A DNA stretch of 64,000 nt from Pseudomonas knackmussii B13 (GTDB lineage: Bacteria > Pseudomonadota > Gammaproteobacteria > Pseudomonadales > Pseudomonadaceae): contig NZ_HG322950.1 in the NCBI RefSeq assembly GCF_000689415.1, positions 3,851,501 to 3,915,500 of the forward strand. Reading direction: 5' to 3'. Below the pieces are notes generated by a model. It had not been told where the DNA came from. It made no database searches and saw only the letters and a program-made list of their open reading frames with translations. How positions within the stretch are numbered: position 1 is the stretch's first letter; every line of letters starts with the position of its first letter. A program made the translations under genes and the position numbers. Of this stretch, positions 1 through 8,000 are shown piece after piece.

Positions 1-912
1 GGCAGTCTCACCGTGGCCATTCTGCTCGGCCTGCTTCTGGGCAATCTCGGCGCTGCCCGCTTTGGCGGCCTGCGCCCGGGTGTCGAGCTGTCGCGCCAGC
101 AACTGCTGCGCCTGGGCGTGGTGCTCTACGGCCTGCGCCTGACCTTCCAGGACATCGCCGCACTCGGCCCGGCTGCACTGGTGATCGACGTACTGATGGT
201 CGGCAGCACCCTGTGCGCCGCCTGGTGGCTTGGCGTGCGCTGGTTGAAGCTGCCGCGCGAGAGCGCCCTGCTGATCGGCGCGGGTAGTGCGATTTGCGGC
301 GCCGCCGCGGTGATGGCGAGCAGCCCGGTGCTGCGTGCCCGCGCCGAGCATACGGCTGTCGCGGTGGCGACAGTGGTGCTGTTCGGCACCCTGGCGATGC
401 TGCTGCACCCACTGATCTTCGCCCACCTGCCGCACCTGTTCGGCAGCAGCAAGGCCTTCGGCATCTTCACCGGCTCGACCATCCATGAAGTGGCACAGGT
501 GGTCGCTGCAGGCCGCGCCATGGACCCGGCCGCCGCCGATGCCGCACTGATCAGCAAGATGTTGCGGGTTCTGCTGCTGGCACCTGCGCTGCTCTGCCTG
601 GGCCGTTTCGGCGCCAGCGAGGGAGCGCAGGAAGGCAAGCGTCGACTGCATATCCCCGGCTTCGCAGTAGCCTTCCTCGTCGTAACCGGCATTCGTTCGC
701 TGGGCCTGGTGCCGCACAGCTGGCTGGCACCGCTGCAACAACTGGATGATGTGCTGCTGGGCATGGCCATGGCCGCCCTGGGCCTGGCCACCCGCCTCGG
801 CGACCTGCGCCGCGAAGGCCCGAAACCGCTCCTGCTGGGTGCCGGCCTGTTCGTCTTCCTGCTGGTCGGCGGCGGCCTGATCAACAGCGGCGTGCAACAC
901 CTGCTGGGCTGA
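1..912 (+). CDS. YeiH/UPF0324 family putative sulfate exporter, 5'-truncated by the window edge
   Basis: The reading frame is open from base 1, so the true start lies upstream; 303 residues are visible and the family is usually about 330-350. It is a very hydrophobic multi-spanning inner-membrane protein. Two stretches typical of the family are visible: a small-residue segment around GSAICGAAAVMASSPVLRA (near window residues 97-115) and GSTIHEVAQVVAAGRAMDP (near 157-175). A role in sulfate or anion export is a family-level annotation, not proven. A GTG at base 13 could be read as a start, but it falls inside the conserved N-terminal membrane region and is unlikely. A strong hairpin terminator follows the stop. 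Confidence 0.85.
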   Translation, partial: GSLTVAILLGLLLGNLGAARFGGLRPGVELSRQQLLRLGVVLYGLRLTFQDIAALGPAALVIDVLMVGSTLCAAWWLGVRWLKLPRESALLIGAGSAICGAAAVMASSPVLRARAEHTAVAVATVVLFGTLAMLLHPLIFAHLPHLFGSSKAFGIFTGSTIHEVAQVVAAGRAMDPAAADAALISKMLRVLLLAPALLCLGRFGASEGAQEGKRRLHIPGFAVAFLVVTGIRSLGLVPHSWLAPLQQLDDVLLGMAMAALGLATRLGDLRREGPKPLLLGAGLFVFLLVGGGLINSGVQHLLG

Positions 913-925
913 AGCGGCACAAATG

Positions 926-961
926 AAAAGGGGCGGATGCCATTGGCATCCGCCCCTTTTT
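926..961. terminator. Bidirectional intrinsic terminator between yeiH-like gene and doxX-like gene
   Basis: A perfect 12-bp stem (GGGGCGGATGCC, loop ATT, GGCATCCGCCCC) is flanked by an A-run on the left and a T-run on the right. It can therefore stop transcription from both convergent genes. Confidence 0.9.
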
Positions 962-977
962 CGTTACGGCCTGGCGA

Positions 978-1412
978 TCAGCTGGAGAGCTTGCGATCCA
1001 GGGAGAACGGGCCCGCGCCGCTGATCAGGATGGCTACGCTGATCATGATCAGAGTGAAGGCGTATTCGAAGCCGTTGGCAGTGATGAAGAAGCCGTTGGC
1101 GAAGTGCACGCTGAACACGGCCACCAGCATGGCTACGATCAGCGGCAGGCTGGCCAGGCGCACCAGCAGGCCGAGAACCAGGGCCAGGCCACCGAAGAAT
1201 TCGGCGCTGCCGGCCAGGGTGGCCATCAGGTAGCCAGGGGTCACGCCGAGGGATTCCAGCCATCCCGCCATCCCTTGCAGGCCAGGGCCACCGAACAGGC
1301 CGAAGAGCTTCTGCGAACCGTGGGCCATGAAGGTCAGGCCGGTGGTGATGCGCAGAACGGCCAGGCCGGCGCCAGCATTGGTGGACATAAGGGATTTGAG
1401 CAGTGCGTTCAT
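978..1412 (-). CDS. DoxX family inner-membrane protein
   Basis: 144 residues with four hydrophobic segments. The N-terminal half carries the DoxX pattern GLAVLRITTGLTFMAHGSQK followed by a Gly-rich LFGGPGLQGM stretch. Family members are small membrane oxidoreductase-associated proteins (DoxD/DoxX, MauE-like); the substrate here is unknown. I chose the ATG at 1412 because AAGGA sits 7 nt upstream. An ATG at 1478 would add 22 residues without membrane character and lacks a ribosome site. Upstream is AT-rich DNA with a -10-like TATATT (1467-1472 on the minus strand) and a 16-bp palindrome, so the gene looks independently transcribed and probably regulated. Confidence 0.85.
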   Translation of the reverse strand: MNALLKSLMSTNAGAGLAVLRITTGLTFMAHGSQKLFGLFGGPGLQGMAGWLESLGVTPGYLMATLAGSAEFFGGLALVLGLLVRLASLPLIVAMLVAVFSVHFANGFFITANGFEYAFTLIMISVAILISGAGPFSLDRKLSS

Positions 1413-1442
1413 GGCGAATCCTTGTGCAGAGGAAGTGGGTTG

Positions 1443-1458
1443 AGCAACTGCAGTTGCT
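1443..1458. promoter_or_regulatory. Perfect 16-bp palindrome, candidate operator upstream of the DoxX gene
   Basis: AGCAACTGCAGTTGCT is a perfect dyad 31 bp upstream of the DoxX start. It lies just downstream of a minus-strand TATATT (1467-1472) that has TTTTTA 16 bp further upstream. The position suits a repressor site over the transcription start. The cognate protein is unknown. Confidence 0.4.
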
Positions 1459-1530
1459 TGAGAACCAATATAGCCCATTAATTTGATATAAAAAGCGCAA
1501 AATAACGCTTAAATTAATCAAATAAATGGA

Positions 1531-2949
1531 TCACTTCCGCGCCACCTTCTGGCTGGATTCCAGGCCGTCCCGCTCGCGCTGGTACGCCAGGTAGTACTTG
1601 TTGATGCTGCTGACGTAGTTCACCACGCCCATGCCGAGCTGGTCGGCGGCCACCCGCTCCACCTGGAAGAACCAGCGGTTAGGGTCCAGACCGCGGCGCC
1701 GCGCCTCGGCGCGCAGGCTCTGCACGCGCTCGGCGCCGACGTTGTAGGCGGCGAGGATGAAGGCCAGGCGCTCGCGGTCGTCCATGCGCGGGCTGTTGAA
1801 GTAGTCGCGGCGCAGCATGGCCATGTACTTGCTGGCCGCCTGTACGTTGCCCTCCTTGCCCTGGATCGATCCAACGCCGACGCTGCGCGCCGCCGCCGGC
1901 GTCACCTGCATCAGGCCGGTAGCGCCAGAGGAGCCGCGGGCATCCGCATTCAGGTTGGATTCCTTGAAGGCCATGGCCGCTAGAGCCAGCCAGTCAAGGC
2001 GATACTGCTCGGCGTAGCGCTGCAGGGTCGGGCGCACCGCCTCGAGCTTCTTGCGATCGCCCTTCTCCAGCGGATTGCGCACCTGGTAGGCGTTTCTATA
2101 GAGGCGCTGGAAGGTGCCGTCCTGATCCGCAGGGGCGTGATAGTCCTTGAGGAAGCGATCCACGCTGGCGTGCAGCATGGGCGCATCGCGGCGCACGTAC
2201 CAGGTCATGCTCTGGCGGTTGTCCAGCACCAGGTGGCGATCGACGCGAATGCCGCGGAACACCTTGGCCCAGCGCTCGGCAATCGGCTGCTCGACCACGG
2301 TGAACGGATAGATACCGGCCTGGACCATCTCCAGCACGTCTTCCACCGCCAGCGACGGATCGACCCAGTCGATGGACAGCGCCGGCAGATGCCGCTGCGC
2401 CAGGCGCTCGTTGACCTGGCGGACGGCATCGCCGGCAGCGCTGCCGGCGGGCAAGGCGATGTGCTTGCCCGCCAGTTGTTCGAGGTGCGCATAGCGCCGG
2501 CTGCCCTGGCGCGAAACCAGCACCAGCGGCACGTCCTCGCGCCAGGGCAGGCTGGCGCTGACGTTCTGCCCGTCACGGGCACCCAGCACTTCGCCCGGCG
2601 CAATCAGGTCGCCTTCGCCGCGCTGCAACGCGGTCAGCAGCTGGTCCTTGGCCTTGGGCACGATTTTCAAGGTCAGCGGGCGACGGCCGGGGGCGGTGTC
2701 GTTGAGGTATTGCTCGAAGGCGCGCAGGCGGTTGTATTCGATGCCGATCGACTGGCCCTTGATCTCGCCGGAGCTGTTGCGGCTCTGGTTGACCAGCACG
2801 CGCAGCACGCCGCTGTTGCGGATGTCGGCCAGGTCGCGGCTGTCGCCGGTCTCCTGCGGCCAGTTGTCCGGCTGGCTGGTCAGGCGCGCCGAGGCCTGCT
2901 GCGGCAAGGCCGCCAACAGGCATAGCAGAAGCAAGAACAGTCGCGTCAT
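1531..2949 (-). CDS. mltF2: MltF-type lytic transglycosylase with periplasmic solute-binding-like domain
   Basis: 472 residues. The N-terminus (MTRLFLLLLCLLAALPQQASA) is a type I signal peptide with an ASA cleavage site and no lipobox. Residues about 40-270 form a SBP_bac_3-like module (VLRVLVNQSRN, then GQSIGIEYNRLRAFEQYLN). Residues about 300-450 form a Slt-type catalytic domain: Glu330 in the FKESN motif is the expected catalytic acid, followed by GATGLMQVTP and AYNVGAERV. It cleaves peptidoglycan to 1,6-anhydromuropeptides in the periplasm; the regulatory module probably senses muropeptides, as in MltF. The ATG at 2949 has GGAGA 6 nt upstream; the longer open frame to 3066 lacks a signal peptide at its N-terminus. 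By position next to tatD and the chemoreceptor it matches PA2865 (MltF2). Confidence 0.88.
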   Translation of the reverse strand: MTRLFLLLLCLLAALPQQASARLTSQPDNWPQETGDSRDLADIRNSGVLRVLVNQSRNSSGEIKGQSIGIEYNRLRAFEQYLNDTAPGRRPLTLKIVPKAKDQLLTALQRGEGDLIAPGEVLGARDGQNVSASLPWREDVPLVLVSRQGSRRYAHLEQLAGKHIALPAGSAAGDAVRQVNERLAQRHLPALSIDWVDPSLAVEDVLEMVQAGIYPFTVVEQPIAERWAKVFRGIRVDRHLVLDNRQSMTWYVRRDAPMLHASVDRFLKDYHAPADQDGTFQRLYRNAYQVRNPLEKGDRKKLEAVRPTLQRYAEQYRLDWLALAAMAFKESNLNADARGSSGATGLMQVTPAAARSVGVGSIQGKEGNVQAASKYMAMLRRDYFNSPRMDDRERLAFILAAYNVGAERVQSLRAEARRRGLDPNRWFFQVERVAADQLGMGVVNYVSSINKYYLAYQRERDGLESSQKVARK

Positions 2950-3176
2950 CCAGGTCTCCAGGGGTCGGTCCATCGCCAGCGGCTCACTCAGAGCGCGGCC
3001 GCTTCCGCAAGTTCCCGGCCGTGGAAAAAGGGGCGCGAGATTCTCACAGGAAGGCGTGGCTGCCAACCCAAAATTCCCGAAGCACTTTTAGAAGTGCATT
3101 TAACTCTCTGTCTTTTAAGGTTTTATTAGGGAAAACACGGGCTCTGCTATGCTGCCGCCCCTAAAGGGAAGGAAAA

Positions 3177-3983
3177 ATGCAACTGATCGACATCGGCGTC
3201 AACCTCAATCACCCCAGTTTTGCCAGCCAACGTGAGGCCGTTCTCGAACGCGCCTATGCCGCCGGCGTCTGCCAACTGGTCCTGACCGGCACCAACCTCG
3301 ACGAGAGCGAAGCGGCACTGCGCCTGTGCCAGGAGCTGGATGAGGGCAATCGCCTGTTCAGCACCGCCGGCGTGCACCCGCACGATGCCAGCCAGTGGAA
3401 CAGCGCCAGCGCCGCAGCCCTGCGCGGCTTATTAAAGGAAGAGCGCGTGCGCGCGGTGGGTGAATGCGGCCTCGACTTCAACCGGGACTTCTCGCCACGT
3501 CCGCAACAGGAAAAAGCCTTCGAGGAGCAACTGGCGCTGGCCGTCGAGCTGCAGCGCCCGGTGTTCATCCATGAGCGCGATGCCGGCGAGCGCCTGCTGG
3601 CCATCGTCAAGGAATTCCGCGACCGCCTGCCCGCAGCAGTGGTGCACTGCTTTACCGGCGAACGGCGCACGCTCTACGGCTACCTCGACCTCGACCTGCA
3701 TATCGGCATCACCGGCTGGATCTGCGACGAGCGCCGCGGCATCCACCTCCAAGAGCTGGTGCGCGAGATTCCCCGCGGCCGCCTGATGCTGGAAAGCGAT
3801 GCCCCCTACCTGCTGCCACGCACCCTGCGGCCCAAGCCGAAGCACGGCCACAACGAGCCGGCCTTCCTGCCCGAAGTGCTGCGCTGCGTGGCCCAGCACC
3901 GTGGCGAAAGCGAAGTCGATCTGGCCGAGCACAGCACCGCCAGCGCCCGCCAGTTCTTTGGTCTGCCGCCGTTGGACGCCTGA
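3177..3983 (+). CDS. tatD: TatD family Mg-dependent DNase/hydrolase
   Basis: 268 residues, near the length of E. coli TatD. It opens with the TatD-specific MQLIDIGVNL rather than the HxH of most paralogues. Family landmarks follow: TAGVHPHDASQW (about 61-72), GECGLDFNRDFS (about 94-105), VFIHERDA, VVHCFTGE (about 151-158), GITGWICDERRG and ESDAPYLLPRTL (about 205-216). These give the metal-binding His, Glu and Asp residues of a TIM-barrel nuclease, cytoplasmic and used in DNA quality control. GGAAGGAAAA lies directly before the ATG. A second TatD-type gene (YcfH-like) sits at 51745-52521, so the window carries two paralogues of different subfamilies. Confidence 0.92.
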   Translation: MQLIDIGVNLNHPSFASQREAVLERAYAAGVCQLVLTGTNLDESEAALRLCQELDEGNRLFSTAGVHPHDASQWNSASAAALRGLLKEERVRAVGECGLDFNRDFSPRPQQEKAFEEQLALAVELQRPVFIHERDAGERLLAIVKEFRDRLPAAVVHCFTGERRTLYGYLDLDLHIGITGWICDERRGIHLQELVREIPRGRLMLESDAPYLLPRTLRPKPKHGHNEPAFLPEVLRCVAQHRGESEVDLAEHSTASARQFFGLPPLDA

Positions 3984-4036
3984 GGCGCAATGCCCCTAAA
4001 GAATGTCCGGAATGCGCCGCTAACTTCTGAGGCGGG

Positions 4037-4062
4037 GCAGCCTTGATCCGCATCAAGGCTGC
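4037..4062 (+). promoter_or_regulatory. ANR/FNR-type box (TTGAT-N4-ATCAA) inside an 11-bp hairpin, upstream of the chemoreceptor gene
   Basis: TTGATCCGCATCAA at 4043-4056 matches the ANR/FNR/DNR consensus exactly and is extended to an 11-bp perfect stem (GCAGCCTTGAT / ATCAAGGCTGC). Its centre is at 4049.5, so a class II promoter would start near 4091; AAGAAT at 4079-4084 could serve as the -10. The hairpin could also end tatD transcripts, but no T-run follows it. Confidence 0.6.
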
Positions 4063-4124
4063 GCCCTTCTCTTCCATGAAGAATGAAGGCCACAAGCCAT
4101 CATTCCAACGACAAGAAGCATTCC

Positions 4125-5603
4125 ATGGGCGCCTGGATCCGCGATATCTCTCTGAAGTACAAGTTCTGGGCCGTGAACGCGGTCGCCTTCTTCACCACCC
4201 TGCTGCTGGTGTTGTTCGCCATGCACCAGGAGTTGGACGCCCGCAATCAGGCGGCGCGCCAAGCCGCCGAGAGCCAGGCGCACCTGCTGCAGAACTGGCC
4301 TGCCGGCGCGCCGCTGCCGGGCAGCGATAGCCTCGTTGGCTTCACTGCCGGCAGCGCGCCGCAGGTTTCCGGTCTAGACGGCCAAGCCCTGGCCCATGCC
4401 AACGGCTGGGTCGACCTGGGCGGCGCGTCCAGCCGCCTTGGACCGCTCGCCGGTGCCTGGGTGCAGGACCTCGGCAACGGCCAGCGCGTCGCAGTACTGG
4501 CCCCTGGCGCTGATCTCTGGACGGTCTTCACCGAACGCGCACCGGCCTATGCCCTGGCAGTGGCGGTGCTGATGCTGGTCCTGCTCGCCGCTTCGCAATT
4601 GCTGATCCGCTTCATCCTTACCCACCTGCTGAAGCTGCGCGACGTGATGCTGCATGTCGAACGCAGCGGCGATCTCTCCGCCCGCGTGCCGCTCGACAGC
4701 CGTGATGAGGTCGGGCAGATGGCCAACGCCTTCAACGCCATGCAGGCCGGCTACCAGCGCGTGGTCAGCACCGTGGCCCAGGCCGCCAGCCGTCTCGACG
4801 AAGGCGCGCGCACCCTCGCCTCGAGCATGGGCCAGGTCCGCCAGGGCATGCTCGGCCAGCAGAGCGAGACGGACCAGGCGGCCACCGCGATCAACGAGAT
4901 GTCCACCACCGTGCACCACATCGCCCAGCACACTGCCGACACCCGCGACAAATCGCAGGAGGCCGATCGCCTGGCCGGCATCGGCCAGCAGGTGGTCGGC
5001 CGCGTCGGCGATTCCATTTCCGGGCTGTCTCAGGGAGTGCAGCAGACCGCCGAGATGATCCAGCAACTGGCCCAGGACAGCCAGAAGATCAGCAGCGTGG
5101 TCAGCGTGATTCACGGCATCGCCGAGCAGACCAACCTGCTGGCGCTCAACGCCGCTATCGAAGCGGCCCGCGCGGGCGAGATGGGTCGCGGTTTTGCTGT
5201 GGTCGCCGACGAGGTGCGCAACCTGGCCAAGCGCGTGCAGGACTCCACCGACGAGATCACCCAGATGATCAACGCCCTGCAGTCCGGCACCCGCGACGCC
5301 GTGGAATTCATGCAGGAAAGTTCGTTCAAGGCCGACGGCTGCGTCGAGCAGGCCCAGGAAGCCGGCGAAGCCCTCGCGGCGATCGCTGGCGCGGTGGCTG
5401 CCATGCGCGAGAGCAACACGCAGATCGCCGTCGCCGCCGAACAGCAGAGCCAGGTCGCCGAGGAAATGACCCGCTCGGTGGTGGGCATCCGCGACGTCAC
5501 CGAGCTGACCGTGAAACAGACGGTGGATTCGGCCGGCACCAGTCACGAACTGGCCGAGCTGGCCGGCGAGTTGAGCCGGGCTATCGGCCAACTGCGCCTT
5601 TGA
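4125..5603 (+). CDS. Methyl-accepting chemotaxis protein
   Basis: 492 residues. TM1 is about 13-33 (FWAVNAVAFFTTLLLVLFAM). A small periplasmic sensor region spans roughly 35-150. TM2 (ALAVAVLMLVLLAASQLLI) is followed by HAMP, then a long coiled-coil signalling domain whose hairpin tip reads EQTNLLALNAAIEAARAGE and then GRGFAVVADEVRNLAKR. It should bind a periplasmic ligand and control CheA/CheW at the inner membrane; the ligand is unknown. An in-frame ATG at 4083 would add 14 polar residues. I prefer 4125 because the ANR box places a likely transcription start near 4091, and AAGAAG lies 8 nt before this ATG. It matches PA2867 by context. Confidence 0.88.
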   Translation: MGAWIRDISLKYKFWAVNAVAFFTTLLLVLFAMHQELDARNQAARQAAESQAHLLQNWPAGAPLPGSDSLVGFTAGSAPQVSGLDGQALAHANGWVDLGGASSRLGPLAGAWVQDLGNGQRVAVLAPGADLWTVFTERAPAYALAVAVLMLVLLAASQLLIRFILTHLLKLRDVMLHVERSGDLSARVPLDSRDEVGQMANAFNAMQAGYQRVVSTVAQAASRLDEGARTLASSMGQVRQGMLGQQSETDQAATAINEMSTTVHHIAQHTADTRDKSQEADRLAGIGQQVVGRVGDSISGLSQGVQQTAEMIQQLAQDSQKISSVVSVIHGIAEQTNLLALNAAIEAARAGEMGRGFAVVADEVRNLAKRVQDSTDEITQMINALQSGTRDAVEFMQESSFKADGCVEQAQEAGEALAAIAGAVAAMRESNTQIAVAAEQQSQVAEEMTRSVVGIRDVTELTVKQTVDSAGTSHELAELAGELSRAIGQLRL

Positions 5604-5610
5604 CCCAACC

Positions 5611-5634
5611 GGGGCCCGGCAATGTCCGGGCCCC
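5611..5634 (+). terminator. Hairpin after the chemoreceptor gene
   Basis: A 9-bp perfect GC stem (GGGGCCCGG / CCGGGCCCC, 6-nt loop) begins 7 nt after the chemoreceptor stop and is followed by GTCGTTT. The T-run is poor, so the strength is uncertain. Confidence 0.6.
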
Positions 5635-5738
5635 GTCGTTTCAGGCTATCGCCGCCATAGCCACTGCCCACTCGCCGCCATCCGGCGCCAGGCCTAGACT
5701 CCCGGCATCGACCCGATGACTGGAAAAGGAGTCCGCCC

Positions 5739-6098
5739 ATGGGCAAGCGTCAACCCAATCTCTTCACCTGGCAGTGGCAGGGCTACGCCAACTATCACCG
5801 CAACGGCACCAACCTGGCGCTGCATCTGGTGGCGATTCCGCTGTTCATAGTCGCCGCGCTGGTCCTGCTCGACGGCCTGCTGAGCCTGAGCCTGGGCAGC
5901 ATCCTGCTCGGGGTGATTGGCATGGTCGCCTCGCTGGCCATCCAGGGCCGCGGGCACAAGCTGGAAGAGCAGGCTCCGGAGCCCTTCATCGACCGCCAGG
6001 ACGCCATCGGCCGGCTGCTCGCCGAACAGTTCGTCACCTTCCCGCGCTTCGTCCTCAGCGGTGCCTGGTGGCGTGCCTGGCGCAATCGCCGGCGCTGA
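5739..6098 (+). CDS. DUF962/Mpo1-like membrane protein
   Basis: 119 residues. It contains the DUF962 signature: YHRNGTNLALHLVAIPLF at about 18-35 (His/Asn/His pattern), two hydrophobic segments around 26-70, and GHKLEEQAPEPF at about 73-84. The yeast member Mpo1 is an Fe-dependent dioxygenase that alpha-oxidises 2-hydroxy fatty acids; for this bacterial homologue the reaction is inferred from family only. AAGGAG lies 8 nt before the ATG. The gene is convergent with the thioesterase gene and ends 6 bp from it. Confidence 0.75.
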   Translation: MGKRQPNLFTWQWQGYANYHRNGTNLALHLVAIPLFIVAALVLLDGLLSLSLGSILLGVIGMVASLAIQGRGHKLEEQAPEPFIDRQDAIGRLLAEQFVTFPRFVLSGAWWRAWRNRRR

Positions 6099-6104
6099 GC
6101 CGCC

Positions 6105-6905
6105 TCAGCCGAAGATGGTCGCGGTCTGCCGGGAGATGGCGATCAGCTGGCCGTCCGTGCTCCAGCACTGCGCGGCTATGTGGCCATAGCCGTCGCTTGC
6201 GTGCTCGATGGTCGCCAGGTAGCGGCACCAGCCGTTGGCCGGCATTGCCGGTTGCGGCTGGACGAACTCGATGGTCCAGGTCAGCGAGCTGGACGGCGCC
6301 GGTGTCTGCAGGTGCGGCAGGGTCGCCGGCGGCCAGGCATCGATCAGCGCCAATAGGTGCGAGACCTCCATCGGCTCCTCCCCTACCCCGCTGCCACGGA
6401 AACGCATCCAGCCGCCCATCTCGCGTTCGCGGCTGGACGAGAACGGCATGTGCCCCACCGCCCAGCGCATGGCGATGTGCTGGGTGAAAGCCGGCATGAT
6501 CTTGCGGATGTAGGGCAGTTCCTGGCAGTCATCCACCGCCTTGAAGGCCGGTGCCGGCAGCGCGCCCATTTGCACGGAAGACTCGCGCGGCAGACCGAAG
6601 CTGGCCTGGGCCAGGGTCACCACCTGGCCATTCTGCACGCCGCGGCAGAACACCTGGCTCACCGCCTTGCCTTCGCGCAGTACCTCGGCCTCGAAGCTCA
6701 CCGGCACCTCCGGCTCCACCGGCCCGACGAAGGTGAGCGCCAGCGAGCGCAACGGACGCCCCGGCTCGGTCACCGCTTGCAGCGCCTCGTAGGCCATGGC
6801 GGCAACCAGGCCGCCGAAGCTGGCGCGGCCCTGCCCCCAGAGCGCGGGAATGACCACTTCGCGCGGCGAGGTGCGCACGGCCTGGATGAGTTCGGGAAAG
6901 GTCAT
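6105..6905 (-). CDS. Acyl-CoA thioesterase family protein (double hot-dog, TesB-like)
   Basis: 266 residues. Two tandem hot-dog-like halves are visible: an N-terminal half with GQGRASFGGLVAAMAYEALQA (about 24-44) and LALTFVGPVEP, and a C-terminal half with SLTWTIEFVQPQP and HIAAQCWSTDGQLIAISRQTATIFG. This is the layout of TesB/acyl-CoA thioesterase-like proteins that hydrolyse acyl-CoA in the cytoplasm; chain-length preference cannot be read from the sequence. The start is set by AGGAGG 4 nt before the ATG at 6905; the frame stays open upstream but with no second ribosome site and unrelated sequence. Confidence 0.8.
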   Translation of the reverse strand: MTFPELIQAVRTSPREVVIPALWGQGRASFGGLVAAMAYEALQAVTEPGRPLRSLALTFVGPVEPEVPVSFEAEVLREGKAVSQVFCRGVQNGQVVTLAQASFGLPRESSVQMGALPAPAFKAVDDCQELPYIRKIMPAFTQHIAMRWAVGHMPFSSSREREMGGWMRFRGSGVGEEPMEVSHLLALIDAWPPATLPHLQTPAPSSSLTWTIEFVQPQPAMPANGWCRYLATIEHASDGYGHIAAQCWSTDGQLIAISRQTATIFG

Positions 6906-7058
6906 GGCGCCTCCTGCTGAAATATTCCGGAGGCCGATCTTAGGCGAGTGCGGGGGCGCATGAGCAACCAACCATAGGGCTGATCGGACAATCAATCGGG
7001 CGACGAATGTCAGGGCATAGGCGGCGACGCCATGGGTATCGCTCAAGCCGCCGACACT

Positions 7059-7150
7059 GTAGGAGCGGACCTTGTCCGCGAATCGCGGGCATGGCCCGCT
7101 CCTACAGGGGCGTTGGTGTGGGGATTTTCGCGGATGAGATCCGCTCCTAC
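7059..7150. repeat. REP cluster (inverted pair plus one extra copy)
   Basis: An inverted pair built on GTAGGAGCGGAC and GCCCGCTCCTAC occupies 7059-7105, and a further inverted copy ending in GCTCCTAC lies at 7127-7150. The same element family occurs at 13390, 30238, 33181, 33315, 33361 and 37062 in this window. It fills the gap between the thioesterase and CHAD genes. Confidence 0.9.
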
Positions 7151-7160
7151 GCGGAACCCG

Positions 7161-7928
7161 TCAAACCTTGCGCAGCGCCTTCTGCAGCACTTCCAGCGCC
7201 TCGTCGGCGTCCCGCTCGGCGAGGTCGTGGCGGGCGTTCCAGTGTGGCTGCAGAGGCATCAAGTCGAGTTCGCGCTCGCTGCGGATCAGCCACTGCTCGT
7301 AGTCGTGCCAGACACCCAGGGCATCCTGGGCCGTCTTTAGCGGCCCGAGTACCTGCCGGGGCAATGGCGACTCCTTGGGATAGGCCTCCAGCGCATAGCG
7401 CACCCGCTTGATCAGCAGGCGCAGGCGATGGCGGTCGTGCGCCGGGTCATCCAGTGCCTTGAGCAGCACGCGCCATTGCTTGCGCAGGCGCTTGCTGACC
7501 TTGGCATGCAGTCCGTCGAGCACGCCGTGGCGGTCGGCGGTGCGCCAGAGCATCGGCCAGCCGTCGAGCAGGCGCAGCAGGCGCTCCCATTGCGGGCTGG
7601 CGAGCAGCGCGACATAGCCCGTGGTGAGCGCCGGACGGCGCAGGTCGGCGGCATGCTCCAGGCCCTCGGCGGTCAGCACCGGCAGCAACACTTCGAGATC
7701 GCGCAGCGGCCCGCTGAGGCGACCGACCTCGCCCAACGAAGCCTCTACCTCGTCGATGCCCGGCATGCCCTGCAACGGATGCAACAGGCTGCGCAGGCGG
7801 CGCACGGCGATGCGCAGGTCGTGCAGCGCCTCGCTGTCGACAGCCGCGCGCAAGCGTTCGGAGGCGCTGAACAGGGCGACCTCCTGCTCGATGACATGAC
7901 TGATCAGGTAATCACTGAAGGAGGACAC
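7161..7928 (-). CDS. CHAD domain-containing protein
   Basis: 255 residues, almost entirely CHAD: HDLRIAVRRLRSLL near residues 35-48 and HRLRLLIKRVRYALEAY near 160-176 show the conserved His and basic residues on paired helices. CHAD proteins bind inorganic polyphosphate through these basic surfaces and often localise to polyphosphate granules. I start it at the GTG at 7928, with GGGAG 6 nt upstream; a GTG at 7985 would add 19 residues with no ribosome site. It follows tgpA on the same strand with about 70 nt between them, so co-transcription with the moxR-DUF58-tgpA operon is possible. Confidence 0.82.
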   Translation of the reverse strand: MSSFSDYLISHVIEQEVALFSASERLRAAVDSEALHDLRIAVRRLRSLLHPLQGMPGIDEVEASLGEVGRLSGPLRDLEVLLPVLTAEGLEHAADLRRPALTTGYVALLASPQWERLLRLLDGWPMLWRTADRHGVLDGLHAKVSKRLRKQWRVLLKALDDPAHDRHRLRLLIKRVRYALEAYPKESPLPRQVLGPLKTAQDALGVWHDYEQWLIRSERELDLMPLQPHWNARHDLAERDADEALEVLQKALRKV

Positions 7929-8000
7929 GGCAGACTCCCGGCGGCTCGGTTTAATGAGGGTAGGCGACGGCACGGCAAGCGCCACCCCGGCGCTGCCCGC

